Positions 1 through 11,705 are shown, counted from the first letter of the stretch. The stretch is DNA of 64,000 nt from Mya arenaria (GCF_026914265.1 NC_069136.1:35146406-35210405); one strand, 5' to 3'. Notes: generated by a model from the letters alone, not told the origin. Made by a program: numbers and translations.

Positions 1-1190
1 CAGCGTTTTACAATATTATGTAAAAGTTACGTGTGAACATAAAACCTTACATGTTAACAAGGACTTTACTTCTTGCAATCGCCTTAGTCATGGTCGGGAT
101 GGAGGGGTTCAACATTCACAATTCTACAACTCGTTAACCACGATTTACCGTATCCTGTAATGAGGGCATCTTACTTAAAACGTAATGGAAAGTTGTTATT
201 TGAGAAATCATAAATAAAGATCAAAAGATCGCAAACATACAAGACATGGGCGATTGATTTATTAATTGGATATGCCGATGGAGCATTTGAGAATCAGAAC
301 GGCATTGGAAAACTGATGTGTTGTCAAATTATGCAGTTTATGGATACCGTCATCAGTCAAATCATAACTGGCGTTCCTGTTCCTAATTTGTGTTGATCAT
401 TGCTTTTCGAAACGTTAACCAAAACAGGGCATCGTGGTTTCCATGTAATCCCTTTTGTCTGTTGAGTAAATATTTTGGAGCATACAAAGAGCATCCAATC
501 AATGATAAATCTCCTTTTATTTGAAATGACAATAACCAGACAAAAAGGGAAAAAACATTGTCCACTGTCTAAATCCTGAATTTGAATATTTTTGATTTCA
601 TATTTTGTTTGTTTTATAAAAGGCATTTGACAAACATTCTCGTACACCAGAGTGATAATGTGATGCGTTACACATAGGTTAGATTTATCCTCATAAACCT
701 CTGGTGAATGAGAATGTTGACATAGTGAATAACCACGTAAGTATATTTATTGTGTCACAACATCCATCGAAAATTAATCAGTATTACTTTCCTTTATAGT
801 CAAATCATTGAAGTTCAATGTATAGGTTTGAATAAATCGCTTTGCAATAACATAAAAGCCATTTTACCTCAACTCCAACAATGCTGAATATGGGTAGCCC
901 TAATGAAACTCATTTTAGATATATCCTATTTCAAACCGACGTTGGTTTTTGCCATAATTGGATTGGTAACAAGAGTTTATTTTAGTATAAAAAATACTGC
1001 ATCCAATTATTGAACTGGTAGCCGTTTTGATTTGAAGCGAACATTTAATTCAAATGCGGACGTTCTAGAAGCGTGCCGCAAAATGATGGTTGATAAACGG
1101 CTCGGACAAAAAAACGTGATATAAATAATAATTTAAATATGTTTCGTTAAGAATCAATAGAATTAAAATTTAAAAATTTTTTTTTTAGAG
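1..1190. other. Probable intron 1 of F-lectin gene A
   Basis: AT-rich sequence with no recognisable gene. Short patches resemble the intron of the paralogous gene B, for example a TTGTATAAAAAACATTTGAC-like stretch near 610-630 against 23870-23890. The 96-codon minus-strand ORF at 357-647 matches no family I know and has no supporting splice context. Confidence 0.35.
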
Positions 1191-1196
1191 TTTTAC

Positions 1197-1269
1197 CTTG
1201 ACATGAAACAGTCTGTATTTCTGTCAAGCATACAGCAATAGTTAATATTACTGGAACAACTACCTCCAT
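1197..1269 (-). CDS. Signal-peptide first exon, probable F-type lectin gene A (rest of gene beyond left edge)
   Basis: A 73-nt exon starts at ATG 1269 and encodes 24 residues, MEVVVPVILTIAVCLTEIQT then VSCQ, a good signal peptide: a hydrophobic core followed by a small/polar cleavage region. It ends in phase 1 at a GTAAAA donor. The exon at 24464-24536 is its paralogue, with the same length, phase and IQTVSxQ ending, and the flanks align from about 1020 to 2130 against 24220 to 25490. Because the 24.5 kb copy lies upstream of an FTP-domain exon with a matching phase, this one is inferred to begin an F-lectin gene read leftward. By that spacing the FTP exon would fall just outside the window. 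The signal-peptide reading is strong; the family assignment is inference. Confidence 0.55.
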
Positions 1270-1869
1270 GATGAAATATTATGCCTTTATAACTGGCTAC
1301 TAATAAAACAATTTGAACCACAGCAACGAGCCAATTAAACCAACATTTGTGTTATCTGATTTTGAGATCGACCTACTAACATTCTTGAGTTCAGTATTTT
1401 GCGGGTCATTAGATAAGAACTAAATCAAACGTGTAAATTGAAGTGATAAGATCCTGCAGGGTTTTGGACATAATATATTTACAGAAAAAGTTCTTTGTAT
1501 ATTGATTTCTTCTAACATTGAGTATGTTGATTAAATAAAAGGCGAATGCAATTCCAATTCATAAATCATCGTTAAATTTAATGTCTTTTACTCCTCCTTA
1601 TTTTCCCAAACTTAGTATGGGTTATTCCGATCGATGGATTGCAAGTCGTGGGTAGCAAATTCAAATGATATGACTTCGTATACATTTTTGTGTTATATTA
1701 TTACAAAAATACATATATCACTTTTATATGACTAGTTCAACAAGTTGTAATGCCTCAACATCATTTATTTGACAAATAAAATATACTTTTTTCCTTAAGG
1801 CATATGTTAAACAGTACAAGTAAGGTTAAATAATTGCGTTTAGAAAGCACGACAATACGCCATGTGACG

Positions 1870-1975
1870 GGCGACAAACGCCATGTGGCAGGTCGAAAAT
1901 GTGAACGGGGTGGAACATGACGTTTTATCATTTCGTGTCTGCCGTATTTTCGCCCCGTCATCAGGTATTTTCCTT
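1870..1975. repeat. Dispersed repeat with CGCCATGTGGC core (copy 1)
   Basis: The stretch has repeated short motifs (CGCCATGTG, GGGCGA/CGGGGCGAAAATACG). It recurs at about 25110-25275, in the same place relative to the signal exon. It looks like a decayed dispersed element carried along in the segmental duplication. Confidence 0.45.
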
Positions 1976-2225
1976 TTTCGCGAATAATACAAACTAACAG
2001 AACATTTTACACAGGTACATTTCAATAACACGGAGAGCATAAACTTATTTGTATCGTTAAAACGAATCAATTATATTTTTTTTATTCTGATTAACACGGG
2101 TACATGTATTTTATATAATTATGCATTACATTATCCTATCATTAATGAAACAGAGTTGTTGTTTTTTAAATGATCAATTTCGCGCTGGCACTACAATACT
2201 AAAATGAAATTTACCTTTCTGGGCC

Positions 2226-2540
2226 TTGATGTCATTCAAAATATGCGCGAGAAACTCTCCAAACCAAAGTCCCAAAAAGGCAGCATCCAATTACAGTAGA
2301 AAGCCGCGATCTCGTGATCCCGGTCCCAGTTTACGCCAAACATCCTCCACGAGGAACGCACATTACGACCATCGCCAGCGATCAATGGACAATTTTGTAA
2401 ACATGGCCGGGAAAGAGAACAAGCACGAGACTCTTAACAAATGAAAAGTAGGCCACGCTCATAGTCGTTCTCCTCCCACACCTGTTGACATTATACACGA
2501 CAGATCGGACACAACTAAAAAGAATAAAAAGAAAAAATAG
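2226..2540 (+). pseudogene. Possible LINE ORF1 remnant, basic protein with one in-frame TGA
   Basis: One frame runs from ATG 2226 to the TAG near 2538, interrupted only by TGA at 2442-2444. The product is basic and rich in S, R and K (SRKPRSRD, RQRSMDN) and ends in a lysine run (TTKKNKKKK). Its place 5' of the endonuclease suits an ORF1-type nucleic-acid-binding protein. No RRM or zinc knuckle is visible, so a chance basic ORF is possible. Confidence 0.3.
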
Positions 2541-3227
2541 TGATACTTCAATTGCTTGTTTCGAACTATATGGCATTCTGCATTTATAAATGGATTATGA
2601 TTTTGTTCTATGATTTTGATTACAGCGCATGTTTTATCGCATGCTCTTATATTAAATACGCATGTTTTTGAACTTACTCAAAATACAAGGCGTTTTTGAA
2701 ATACAAATACTCATGTACGACACATGTATATTATTTGAAGATATTGTCTTCAGAATTAACCACCATCAACATATGTATATATAAATATATATATGTATGA
2801 ATAATAGTATTCAAAAAGAAGTTAAATCAATTATTGACGCAGGTAACATGATACCTTTGTTATATGCATAAACCTATTTCGTGTTGCTTTTTTTCTACTC
2901 CATGTATTTTACAGATGCATGCAACAAATATTATCATAGAGATATAAATGATAGTTTTTTAATGGTTATATTTGTGATAATACGTTTATGTTACAAGCAA
3001 TGTTCACACCTAACTTGCTACATATACAAATTGTCTTAAACTTTCCTCTCTAAGACTAAATGATATGTGTAAACGCAAGATTAACCTATGCATAATTTTA
3101 TGTGATGCCATGTTATACTTAAATTTTCGTTTTTTTCGTTAAGTAGGCATGATGCGCAATTTGACTTATTGTGTGATACTATGTTTGTAAATGATGTTTA
3201 ACTTTTTTCACATTTTATCTCTCAACT

Positions 3228-4146
3228 GTCAAGGGTTGAGAGATCACAACAAACCTCTACGTCTTAATGAATATTTGTCTAACCAAAAAGTAGACATAGC
3301 GTTTTTTGCAAGAGACACACTTGACTGATGATATAATAAATTAATTCTCAAATGACTTAGACGGCTGGGTAATATTTAATGCAAATGGAAACAATCTAAG
3401 CCGGGGATGCTCTATTCTAATTAAAAATCTTTATTAAGCAATTGCTGCATTATCGATAACGTGAAGGACTTAAATGGTCGGTATTTAATTCTAAATATCA
3501 AAATTTTTGAACATACATATTCCCTTATTAATATTTATGCGCATAATAATATCAAAGAAAGGAAATCTTTTTTTCTTAATCTTAATAGCATGTTAAAAGA
3601 TAAATGCTTAGGTATTAAAGTGATTGGAGGTGATTTTAATGAATCAATAGAGTTTCTAAAAACAACAATAATGCAAAGTCGGGACAAAACGTTATTAAAC
3701 TTATCAAAGAAAACAAATTAAATGATGTATGGCGTGAAAGCAACCCAGATACAAAACATTCCACATGGAGAAGGAAAAACAGTCACGAAAAAAGCAGAAT
3801 TGACTACTGGTTAATAGATAAAACATTTGTTCCCCTTATCGAAAGTACTGATGTCCGACCAGCCTGTATTAAATACACAGATCACATGGCAATATCTATA
3901 AAAATTTATAAACAAATAGAAAGAGGTCAAGGTTACTGGAAATTGAACAATGCATATTTAGATGACGAAAAGTTTGTAAATGCAATGTCTAATACCATAA
4001 AACGTAGTTTATCATTAAGTGAAAACATGAACATACAAACAAAATGGGAACTGATGAACATTGAGATAAAAGATAAATCCATTGAATTTGCAAAAAATAA
4101 ATCAAAGGACGTCCGAGATAAAATAACAGCATTGGAAAAAAGCTAA
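3228..4146 (+). pseudogene. LINE ORF2 endonuclease region (broken)
   Basis: The AP-endonuclease motifs occur in order: LNCQGLRDHNKPLRLNEYL (asparagine of motif 1), VDIAFFARDTL where QETH is expected so the catalytic Glu position is degraded, GRYLILNIKI...INIYAH, VIGGDFNE (D-x-N motif), SRIDYWLI, and YTDHMAI (terminal D-H). The reading frame changes several times: a TGA follows the RDTLD stretch, and there are shifts near 3430, 3665-3720 and 4145. It cannot be active as it stands. Confidence 0.75.
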
Positions 4147-4503
4147 ATTATCTAGAAGCCAATGATATTAATAATGAGGAAAAGAATAAAATACAAATGG
4201 ATTTAGAAGAATTTTACGCAAACAAAGCGAGAGGTGCTCAAATAAGATCCCGCATTCAATTTCTAGAAGAAGGTGAGAAAACACAAGTTATTTTTTGTCC
4301 CTTGAAAAATCAAGACAAACAAGGAAAAATTTGACAAAATTAAAGGTGGATGGCCATTTATTTTCAGAAAAAAGTGATATTCTAAATGAAGAAGTAAAGT
4401 TTTATAGCAAGCTATTTAAATCCGATAAATTAGATGAAAACGTATTAAAACATATATTAACTATACTCCTTTAGAAAATAAGCTAAGCGCAAAAGAGGCG
4501 AAA

Positions 4504-5910
4504 ATGTGTGAAGGTTTGTTCACTAATGAGGAATGCGAAAATGCTTTATTGTCAATGAAAATAAATAAAAGCCCTGGATCCGATGGCTTATCAGTTGAAT
4601 TCTACAGAAAGTTTTGGAAATTAATAGGCACTTTATTGTGTGATGTTTTTAATGAGGGATTCGTCAAAAAAGAGCTTAGCTATACAGAAAAATCAGGAAT
4701 ATTGTCATTATTATATAAAAAGGGGGACCCTACAAATATAGAAAATTGGAGACCAATTACGCTTTTAAATGTAGATTACAAAATTGCAGCAAAGGTGTTA
4801 TCACTAAGGCTACAGAGAGTTATATCCAAAATTGTTAGTTCAGACCAACAAGGGTATAGCAAAAATCGTTTTATAGGATACAACCTTCGTCAAATACAAG
4901 ATATTATAGATTATGCGGATGAGCTGCAATCCGAAAGCGCGATCATATTTCTTGATTTTAGAAAAGCATATGATACGATTGAAAGGCATTTTCTATTTCA
5001 TACACTAAAACATTTTGGATTTCACGATGAATTTATCACTTGGATCCAAACATTGTACAAAAATTGCTTCTTACATATTTTCAATAATGGATGGAAATCA
5101 AATCCGGTATTCCCTGAGACAGGTATACGCCAGGGATGTCCACTCTCTTCATTACTTTCCATTCTTGCTGCAGAAATTATGGCCCTTAGAATTAGATCTA
5201 GTTGTATTGTAAAAGGTATTGAGGTTACAGTAGACAATATAACAGTTCCACTCAAGATATCTCAGCTAGCAGATGACACGACTCTTTTTGCAAACTCTGT
5301 ACATGATAATGAAAATGCATTACAAATAATTGAAGAATATGGTCATTTTTTCGGACTAAGGTTAAATAAAACTAAAACGGAAGGTATGTGGATAGGAAAA
5401 GCCAAGGACTTTTCTATTAAACCTGGCAATATCAACTGGTCAAATAAACCAATAAAAGCACTTGGGATTTATTTTGGTCTCAACCGGAGAGAGTGCGCAT
5501 CTTTAAATTGGGATTCTAATGTAGAAAAATGCAAAGAGATAGTACAAGGTTGGTCAAAAAGAAAATTAACGTTTTATGGAAAAATACAAATTATAAAAAC
5601 GCTACTTATTTCAAAATTCACTTATGCCTTTCATGCATTGGTCGTTCCGAATCATGTGATAAAACTATTAAACAAAATCATTTTTAGCTTTTTGTGGGAT
5701 AACAAAAATGAAAAAATAAAACGAAGGACGCTTATTGCTGCAAAAATGAACGGTGGTTTAAATATGATAGATTTAGAATCTTACATTCACTCAATAAAAA
5801 TAAAATGGGTGAAATCTTTAATTTCAGAAGAAAAAGCTCATTGGAAAGTTATACCTAAATATATGATGCAAAAGTTTGGCAAGGATTTTCTAGTTTTTTC
5901 TATGAATTAA
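4504..5910 (+). pseudogene. LINE ORF2 reverse transcriptase, Tx1/L1 type
   Basis: A 468-codon open stretch. The RT motifs are NWRPITLLNVDYKIAAK (about residues 80-96), FLDFRKAYD (motif A, about 149-157), GIRQGCPLS (motif B, about 209-217), LADDTTLFA (motif C, with LADD for the usual YADD, about 255-263) and ALGIYFG (about 320). The tail includes GWSKRKLTFYGKIQIIKTLL and FLWDNKNEKIKR, as in Tx1 and L1-like LINEs. It is the longest ORF in the window, but its 5' and 3' continuations are out of frame, so it is the preserved core of a dead ORF2. Confidence 0.85.
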
Positions 5911-6219
5911 GATAGTCCTAAAAGCATTGAAATCAGTCAATTATCTCCCTTTTATAGAGATTTAATTACTCTTTGGATAAGGCTAAAAAATGTTTAACCT
6001 GATTCCCCAAATAGTTTTTATGACATCAGGAACCAAGTTCTTTGTGGTAACAAATTTACTAAATTTCACAACAAATCACTCATATTTTTGACTGGATTAA
6101 TTCTGATATATGTTATGTAAATGATATATTAAATGAAGACGGTGTAATTTGTGGGGGGGAAATATTTCAAAAATTACATTATAGGCAAAATTTGATATCA
6201 GAAATAAGTTTTTTAAAAC

Positions 6220-6804
6220 ATGTTCCCCAAAAATTGGTTACGAATAACCTCTAGCGAAATATCAAAAAAATCAAGAGTGTCAATAAATAAAAATATTACT
6301 ATTAATAATAAATCACTTATACAGCTGACAAACAAGGATATATATTCGTATTTGATTAAGGACAAGGTTATCAAACCTCATGTCCATCGCTTTTGGAAAC
6401 ATTATTTTGATAAACAAATAGCTTGGGATTCATTTTATAAAACTATTTATGCCATACCAGACAACAGAATAATACAATTCAAATATAAAGTTTTAATCAA
6501 CATTTTTCCGTGCAACGTTATAAAGCATAAGTGGGGTAAGAGTAATTCACCAAACTGCAATATTTGCAACACGTGTGAGACATATGAACATGTTTTCATA
6601 GATTGTTTATCAGTCAACTCTGTTTGGCAGATCTTTTCAAATGCCTTTTCAAAATACGGGGTAAACAAGAATATAAGAAAGATTGAATATATTGTACTTG
6701 GATATAATATTACTAATCCTGAATATTTTTATTTAAACCTAATATTTGCCACTCTAGGTTATAGTATATATAAAGCATATTTCATCAGCAATAGTAGACG
6801 ATAA
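6220..6804 (+). pseudogene. LINE ORF2 C-terminal region with zinc-finger motif
   Basis: A 194-codon open stretch with HRFWKHYFDKQIAWDSFYK and CNICNTCETYEHVFIDC followed by VNSVWQ. This C-x2-C...H-x4-C arrangement is typical of the C-terminal finger of Tx1/L1-like ORF2 proteins. It is separated from the RT ORF by about 300 bases of frame-broken sequence (5911-6219). It ends at TAA 6802-6804, about 190 bases before the A-rich tail. Confidence 0.7.
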
Positions 6805-7075
6805 CATGTCGACATTATGCATATCTTTAAAAATGAATTTGTCACTCTATTCTCATACTATAAAAAGCATAGAGTCACAAACAGATGTTTGAATAGTTTT
6901 GCCGAATATTTCGGCATCATTTAAAGATTTAGTGCATTTCATGTAATATAACATTGTTGTTTTGTGTTGAATAAAATTTGAAAAATAAAAATAAATGAAA
7001 GTGAGGTTAGAATATATTTAGAATACTGCCTTAATAAAACATTTCAAAACAAGAAATACAAAAGTTCTAGCGTTC

Positions 7076-10004
7076 CTATGCAGTACAAACAGCGCACGTT
7101 AGCTCACGTCCATTGACGTATGGCGGACAACGCAGGGAGCCGCATCTCGCTTCGGCAATATAGAACAATTTCCCGTTTGTGTTCGTACCTCCGCCGTAGA
7201 GGATTTCCGGTTTCCCATCCAAGCAAACGTACTCAGAAGGCGCGGTTGTCGCTATCGAGCCCGCTGCCAAGTAACCTTCATATTCTTTCGTCCACCCGTC
7301 GAAGCAATTTCTTTTCGCCGGAATCATCATCAAAGATGATCGCTCAGTCTTGCATACTGCACATGGAACATCTTGCTGGTATATATTACCCACATCTGCG
7401 TGGTCAAAAAATGATTCTCTGTTGTTAAGTTGGAACTCTCCACCATACACTAAGGCACTGTCGCCGTTCTCCTTATCATCGTAATTTCCCCATTCCGGTT
7501 TCTCCGGAAGGCAAAGGTAATTCGAGGCTCCGCCATTGTCTGTGTAAAACGATCCTCCAGCAAAACCTTAAATATAAATAGATATAATTATTCAACCCAA
7601 ACACGATTAAACAAAATGATATATAAACATTGCGTCAGGGTTTTTGTCAACGGCTTTTACTCCTTTAATGGACTAGTCCCTATCCATTATATTCAACTTG
7701 ATTGTTGAAATAACTGATTTAGTTTCGTGTACAAATACTTATTATACTAAGTAGAAATGTTAGTCGGGTTCCATATAAAGGTTGTATTATGTAGGTCCTA
7801 TTTGTTTGTTTGCCTTTGCTTGCTGTAGTCATTAAGAAAAATAAGTTCTGGTTGCAAGGTATTGGGCAACTGGGCCAGTATTCATAAAACATCTTACGTA
7901 AGTAATAATCTCACCTATCATATGATTTCTTGACTAAATTATATGTGAAATACTTTCTTTACAGTGATTTGATGGACAATACAGGTTTTTCTGTTAAAAC
8001 AAATGTGAATGTGGGCATTTGAGGAAATTGACTTAAAGTAACAAACGACTTGACATGCTTTATGAATACGAGCCAAGTATTGTACTTTTGAATGGCACTA
8101 TGAAATGATTAAATTGTATACACAAGTTAGATGTAGGCCTTTAGTATAATTATGTTATAATGTGTACGTTCTAGTTTACTTTTGTTTTAATTGGTCTTAC
8201 GATAGTGAGTTACCGCCACTAAGAAAGATCAAGGTGTGGTATAACGCCAGTGCGCTGTACAACATAATTGAATAAAAACAACCAACCTCTATACACGAGT
8301 TCTGTGCCATTGGTATTGCATTCGGTTCGACCCCAGCGTATGTAAGTCGTTCCAGCTGAAAAAGACCATTAATATAAAAAGTAATCATTCGTTTGCCACA
8401 TCATGCCGTTGTAAATAACATTACAAATACAGCTTTACTGGCTATTAAATTGTATCACTAAACGTTATATGATATACATGTTGTTAAAAACTAGGATATC
8501 ATTTCTTTAACATATCGTTGAGGAGGGGATGATACTATCTACTCTAGCTATCTTTTAAATCCGATGATACACAACATGATAAATTCGTTTATTTCATCTA
8601 TTTTTTGGTAAAATAAGCATTGCTTTAAGTAACATGGAACTGACATTATGTACGCTTACTTCTTTTCGCAGATGCTTTTATAGATTCAACGGTTTCCTGT
8701 GTTGTCTTTAGCGTATGTTCCAGTTTTATGACTTTGGCGAGCAATCGTTCTTCAAAGTCAAACTTAGAACATGCTGGCTCGTCCGCCTTAAAAATATATA
8801 TCACATGTGTTTTTAAAAGGTTTCTATTATTAACATAATAATGGTAAGGCATGATTCCGGAATTATTATACCATTGGACCCTTATACAGAAGTTTCTACA
8901 TCAAGTTAACGAACATCATCAAAATACATACTGGACAATCTGATACTAATACATACTCTAACCTTATAAGCGTATTATAGGTTTTCGCTTCGTGCGCTCT
9001 CTGAACTTTGCGATTTGAAAATGTTATTTTTTGCAATTTTCTTTACGGAAAACAATCCCAATAGAGGTACAAGTTCGTTTTTCAACTTGTCTTAGATTCC
9101 TACGACGGTATTGTTTTTCTAACTACTTTTGTTTAATTACTTCAGTAATTTCGTCCCAGTGTACCTCTTTCCTAACGCAAGATGTAACTTCTTTAAAGCG
9201 TGTTTGTACAATTATCTTAGTTCGACGTAGACATACACTCAGATTTTACATTCCGAACTGATTGCGAATCATTAAATATATGTGTTATGCATATTGTGGG
9301 AAACAAGATTTTCAAAGGTCTTTGTTCGCTTTTGGTAGCAAGCAACGGCATGCAAAATACTACATAGGTATTAAGCCGTCAAGTGGCACATCGACATTTC
9401 GTTTAAACCGTATTTATTAGGTATCATGTGATGTATATACAACATACATATATACGTTAAGGTTTCAGTAGAAAGACAAAGGCATATATTAAACCCCTTT
9501 TCCTTGACCTTTGAGGTGAGAACGCAAATGCTAAGCTCGATACTTCTTTTATTTAGTAGCATGTGATAGATGTACAACATACATATACAAGTTAAGGAAA
9601 TAGTAGAAAGACAAAGGCATAATATATATTAAATCTTTTCCAGGTCTTTTGAGTCGAGAACACACATGCATAATATGAAACTTCTTTTCAAGATGCTGTA
9701 CATTTATTCATATCAAGTTTAATCGAAATTTAACTAAAATGGAGAACGTTTCAATGTGGTGCGATTTTACCGGACGGACACTCGGACAAACAAACAAACA
9801 AACTGACAGAGATGAAATTGTATGCCGACCTCTACACCCACCCACCCTCGTTGAATAACATTGTAAAGAAAATAATCGAAGTCTGAAAGTGTTGTCATGA
9901 AAATAAATAATAGAAAAGCTTGAAATACTTACATTTACATATGCTTTTTCTAAATAATTTATCAGCAGAATCAACGATAAAATTCCACGTGCTTGGTAAA
10001 TCAT
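7076..10004 (-). CDS. Secreted short-chain-collagen-C4-like protein, copy 1 (intact, 4 exons)
   Basis: The exons are 9933-10004, 8660-8786, 8287-8355 and 7076-7566, all with AG/GT borders and phases 0, 1, 1. Together they give 759 nt, or 252 residues plus stop. Exon 1 is a signal peptide (MIYQARGILSLILLINYLEK). Exon 2 is a 42-residue coiled coil beginning ADEPACSKFDFEERLLAKVI. Exons 3 and 4 form the cysteine-rich domain: GTTYIRWGRTEC, GASNYLCLPEKPEW, DVPCAVC, MMIPAKRNCFDGW, EYVCLDGKPE, RCGSLRCPPY, RELTCAVC. This domain matches the C-terminal region of molluscan and sponge proteins annotated as short-chain collagen C4-like. No Gly-X-Y stretch is present. There are ten cysteines in the domain and one at the start of the coil, which suits disulphide-linked oligomers. 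Ligand and function are unknown; extracellular location is inferred from the signal peptide. Confidence 0.85.
7620..8280 (-). other. Intron 3 of SCC4 copy 1
   Basis: AT-rich intron sequence; no repeat or second gene was recognised. The intron between exons 2 and 1 (8787-9932) is likewise empty apart from the tandem pair at 9416-9690. Confidence 0.6.
9416..9690. repeat. Two tandem copies of a ~135-bp unit in intron 1 of SCC4 copy 1
   Basis: TAGGTATCATGTGATGTATA...AGTAGAAAGACAAAGGCATA at 9416 recurs, diverged, from about 9551. Both units end in GAGAACNCANATGC. Confidence 0.6.
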
Positions 10005-10092
10005 GATGTTTTTAAGACACAGACTTTCCGCAATTAAAACAAAACAAAATAAACGAATACAACGTGGTGCAGGCGGATGTCTGAAGTGGAGG

Positions 10093-10100
10093 ATATATAA
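10093..10100 (-). promoter_or_regulatory. TATA-like element of SCC4 copy 1
   Basis: On the minus strand TTATATAT is followed by CCTCCACTTCAGACATC, about 90 nt upstream of the ATG. The same TATA plus TTCCCACTT(C/A)AG context precedes copies 2, 3 and 4, so the core promoter and transcription start were duplicated with the gene. Confidence 0.5.
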
Positions 10101-10462
10101 TTATCCACAGTAACTACCGCTACACATTTAATTAGACTTAAAGCTTAAGTGCTTCACAATTGTTTGTAACACTAGATTAACCTAACGGCTTTCTTTAATA
10201 CAAGTCAAATTTAAGTGAATTACATAACGTTTAACATTTGAAAACATGTGATGACTTTTATAAATGCCATGCATAAGATGCCAACACCATTTTCCATGTT
10301 GCTCTTATTGGGCAAGTCGTGTAATTTTCGATTCTTGTTAATAAAAGTATTATTTGCATCGCAGAACATCAAAACTAGTTAAATCATTATAAAGTGTTTG
10401 TGTTTTACAATTAATTGCAATACAAAACAGTATGTATGATTATTTTATTTGAAACAATCATG

Positions 10463-10523
10463 AAAAACCCAAACACTTCACTTCACTGGTGCTGGAATTC
10501 AAACTTTTTTCATTCTGCTGATC
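10463..10523 (-). pseudogene. Relic of an F-type lectin C-terminal exon
   Basis: On the minus strand CAGCAGAATGA... reads QQNEKSLNSSTSEVKCLGFS then a stop. It aligns with the intact terminal exon at 61829-61908 (QQNDPHFEYMHLCEVEVFGF). The diagnostic LCEVEV motif has become TSEVKC. The flank also matches (TTTGAAACAA...AAACCCAAACACTT against TTTCAAACAA...AAATCCAAACACTT). It is short, so this is a tentative relic, but its place directly upstream of SCC4 copy 1 fits the alternating layout. Confidence 0.4.
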
Positions 10524-10529
10524 TCATAG

Positions 10530-11480
10530 TCTCAAAAAAGAAGATTCGGTAATGAGTTATAATAGTAGAGAAGGTCTTCTAAGCAAATGAATCAGTGCCC
10601 TAGAAAAATAAGACCCATCTCACGTATTAAGACAACGCCTGGTTAGATTATAAAATAATAGTGGGACATGGGTCGTATATATTGTGGTTACATCAAATTG
10701 AAAGCGTGTTCGTGTTTCTTTTATGCTGTCTATATTACTTTCTATTGCCTTAGAAATAATAACTGATTCGGTTTTAATGTGGATGAAGAGAAGACAATTG
10801 AGAACAGGTATGTGGGTATAAATGACTGACTGTAAATAATAGTATAAGTTTGTGGACTGGTCTTCACTCGAAAGCAATCCCCAGCGGATAAGTCAGCAAT
10901 AAGTAGTTTGATATCAAAGACAAACATGACCTGTATGTAATGGTGTCTAACATGTGTAGTAAAATGTTTAAATTCCGTCGAACGTTTGATGAGTTGTGCC
11001 CGACTATCATAAAAACCAACAGACCGAACACCAACATGTTCTCTTGCTTTAATCTAAAATTTAGGATTAGTAATACAATGTATAGGGACAAGGTCAATAG
11101 TGAAACATTGCTAAATTAATCAGGCTTAGAGGCACAATGTAAGTGTTGTTCTGTGTAACGACACTAAACGAAATGAACACAAAGTATGTACAATCACCAC
11201 GAACAGACTACACACCATCAAAAGAGCTTTATCATTAACTCGCGGGATAACCGCATTTAAATGATAAGTAGAACAAGAGTTCATTTAAACACACGTTTTA
11301 AATGGATGTTAACAAATTTTGACACACATTACCTCACACTTGTCCAAAAACTAGCAATAATTGCAAAATTAAGAAAATAAGCCTCATCATATTGTTCTGT
11401 CACCACAATACCAAAATTCACACGAAGATGGAAAAAGCCTCGTTAAAATAAAAACATCATACAATTAATATTTATGCAAA
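10530..11480. other. Intergenic, no gene recognised
   Basis: AT-rich sequence between the lectin relic and the dispersed repeat. The overlapping minus-strand ORFs at 10620-11097 lack family motifs and splice context. Confidence 0.4.
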
Positions 11481-11705
11481 GAGCTACAGAAACAAGCTCA
11501 GTAGCAAAATGTTTAAACATAAACCCGGTTTAGTGGCACTGGGCAAACGCCAAAGACATAAAACACAAAATCACAGACAAAAACCATAGAAGAACAGCAC
11601 AAAACTCCACAAACAGCACAGTGAATACATACGTATATATATATATATATATGTGTTTATCAAGAATTGTTAGGTACCGCCTTGGAACGGTCAGTAAAAT
11701 GTTAA
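11480..11705. repeat. Dispersed repeat ending TACCGCCTTGGAACGGTCAG (copy 1)
   Basis: The segment from CTACAGAAACAAGCTCAGTAG through TTTAAACATAAACCCGGTTT to GTACCGCCTTGGAACGGTCA recurs at 29868-30080. It contains an (AT)n run at about 11636-11652. The element class is unknown. Confidence 0.6.

Larger units (their letters stand above)
2140..6993 (+). mobile_element. Tx1-type (L1-like) LINE, nearly full length but decayed
   Basis: A non-LTR retrotransposon on the plus strand, antisense to the host array. A possible ORF1 remnant (2226-2540) precedes an ORF2 with an AP-endonuclease (from about 3228), a reverse transcriptase (4504-5910) and a C-terminal zinc-finger region (6220-6804). The 3' end is A-rich (AAAAATAAAAATAAA at about 6980-6993). 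The limits come from comparison with the paralogous block at 24.2-25.6 kb: sequence up to about 2130 aligns to 25490 and sequence from about 6994 aligns to 25545, so about 4.86 kb is extra here. At least six stops or frame changes interrupt ORF2. Clade assignment is from RT motifs and the long C-terminal region. Confidence 0.8.

Noticed and set aside
357-647. 96-codon minus-strand ORF as a gene
   Set aside because: No family motif, no signal peptide or splice context, and it falls in what is probably an intron.
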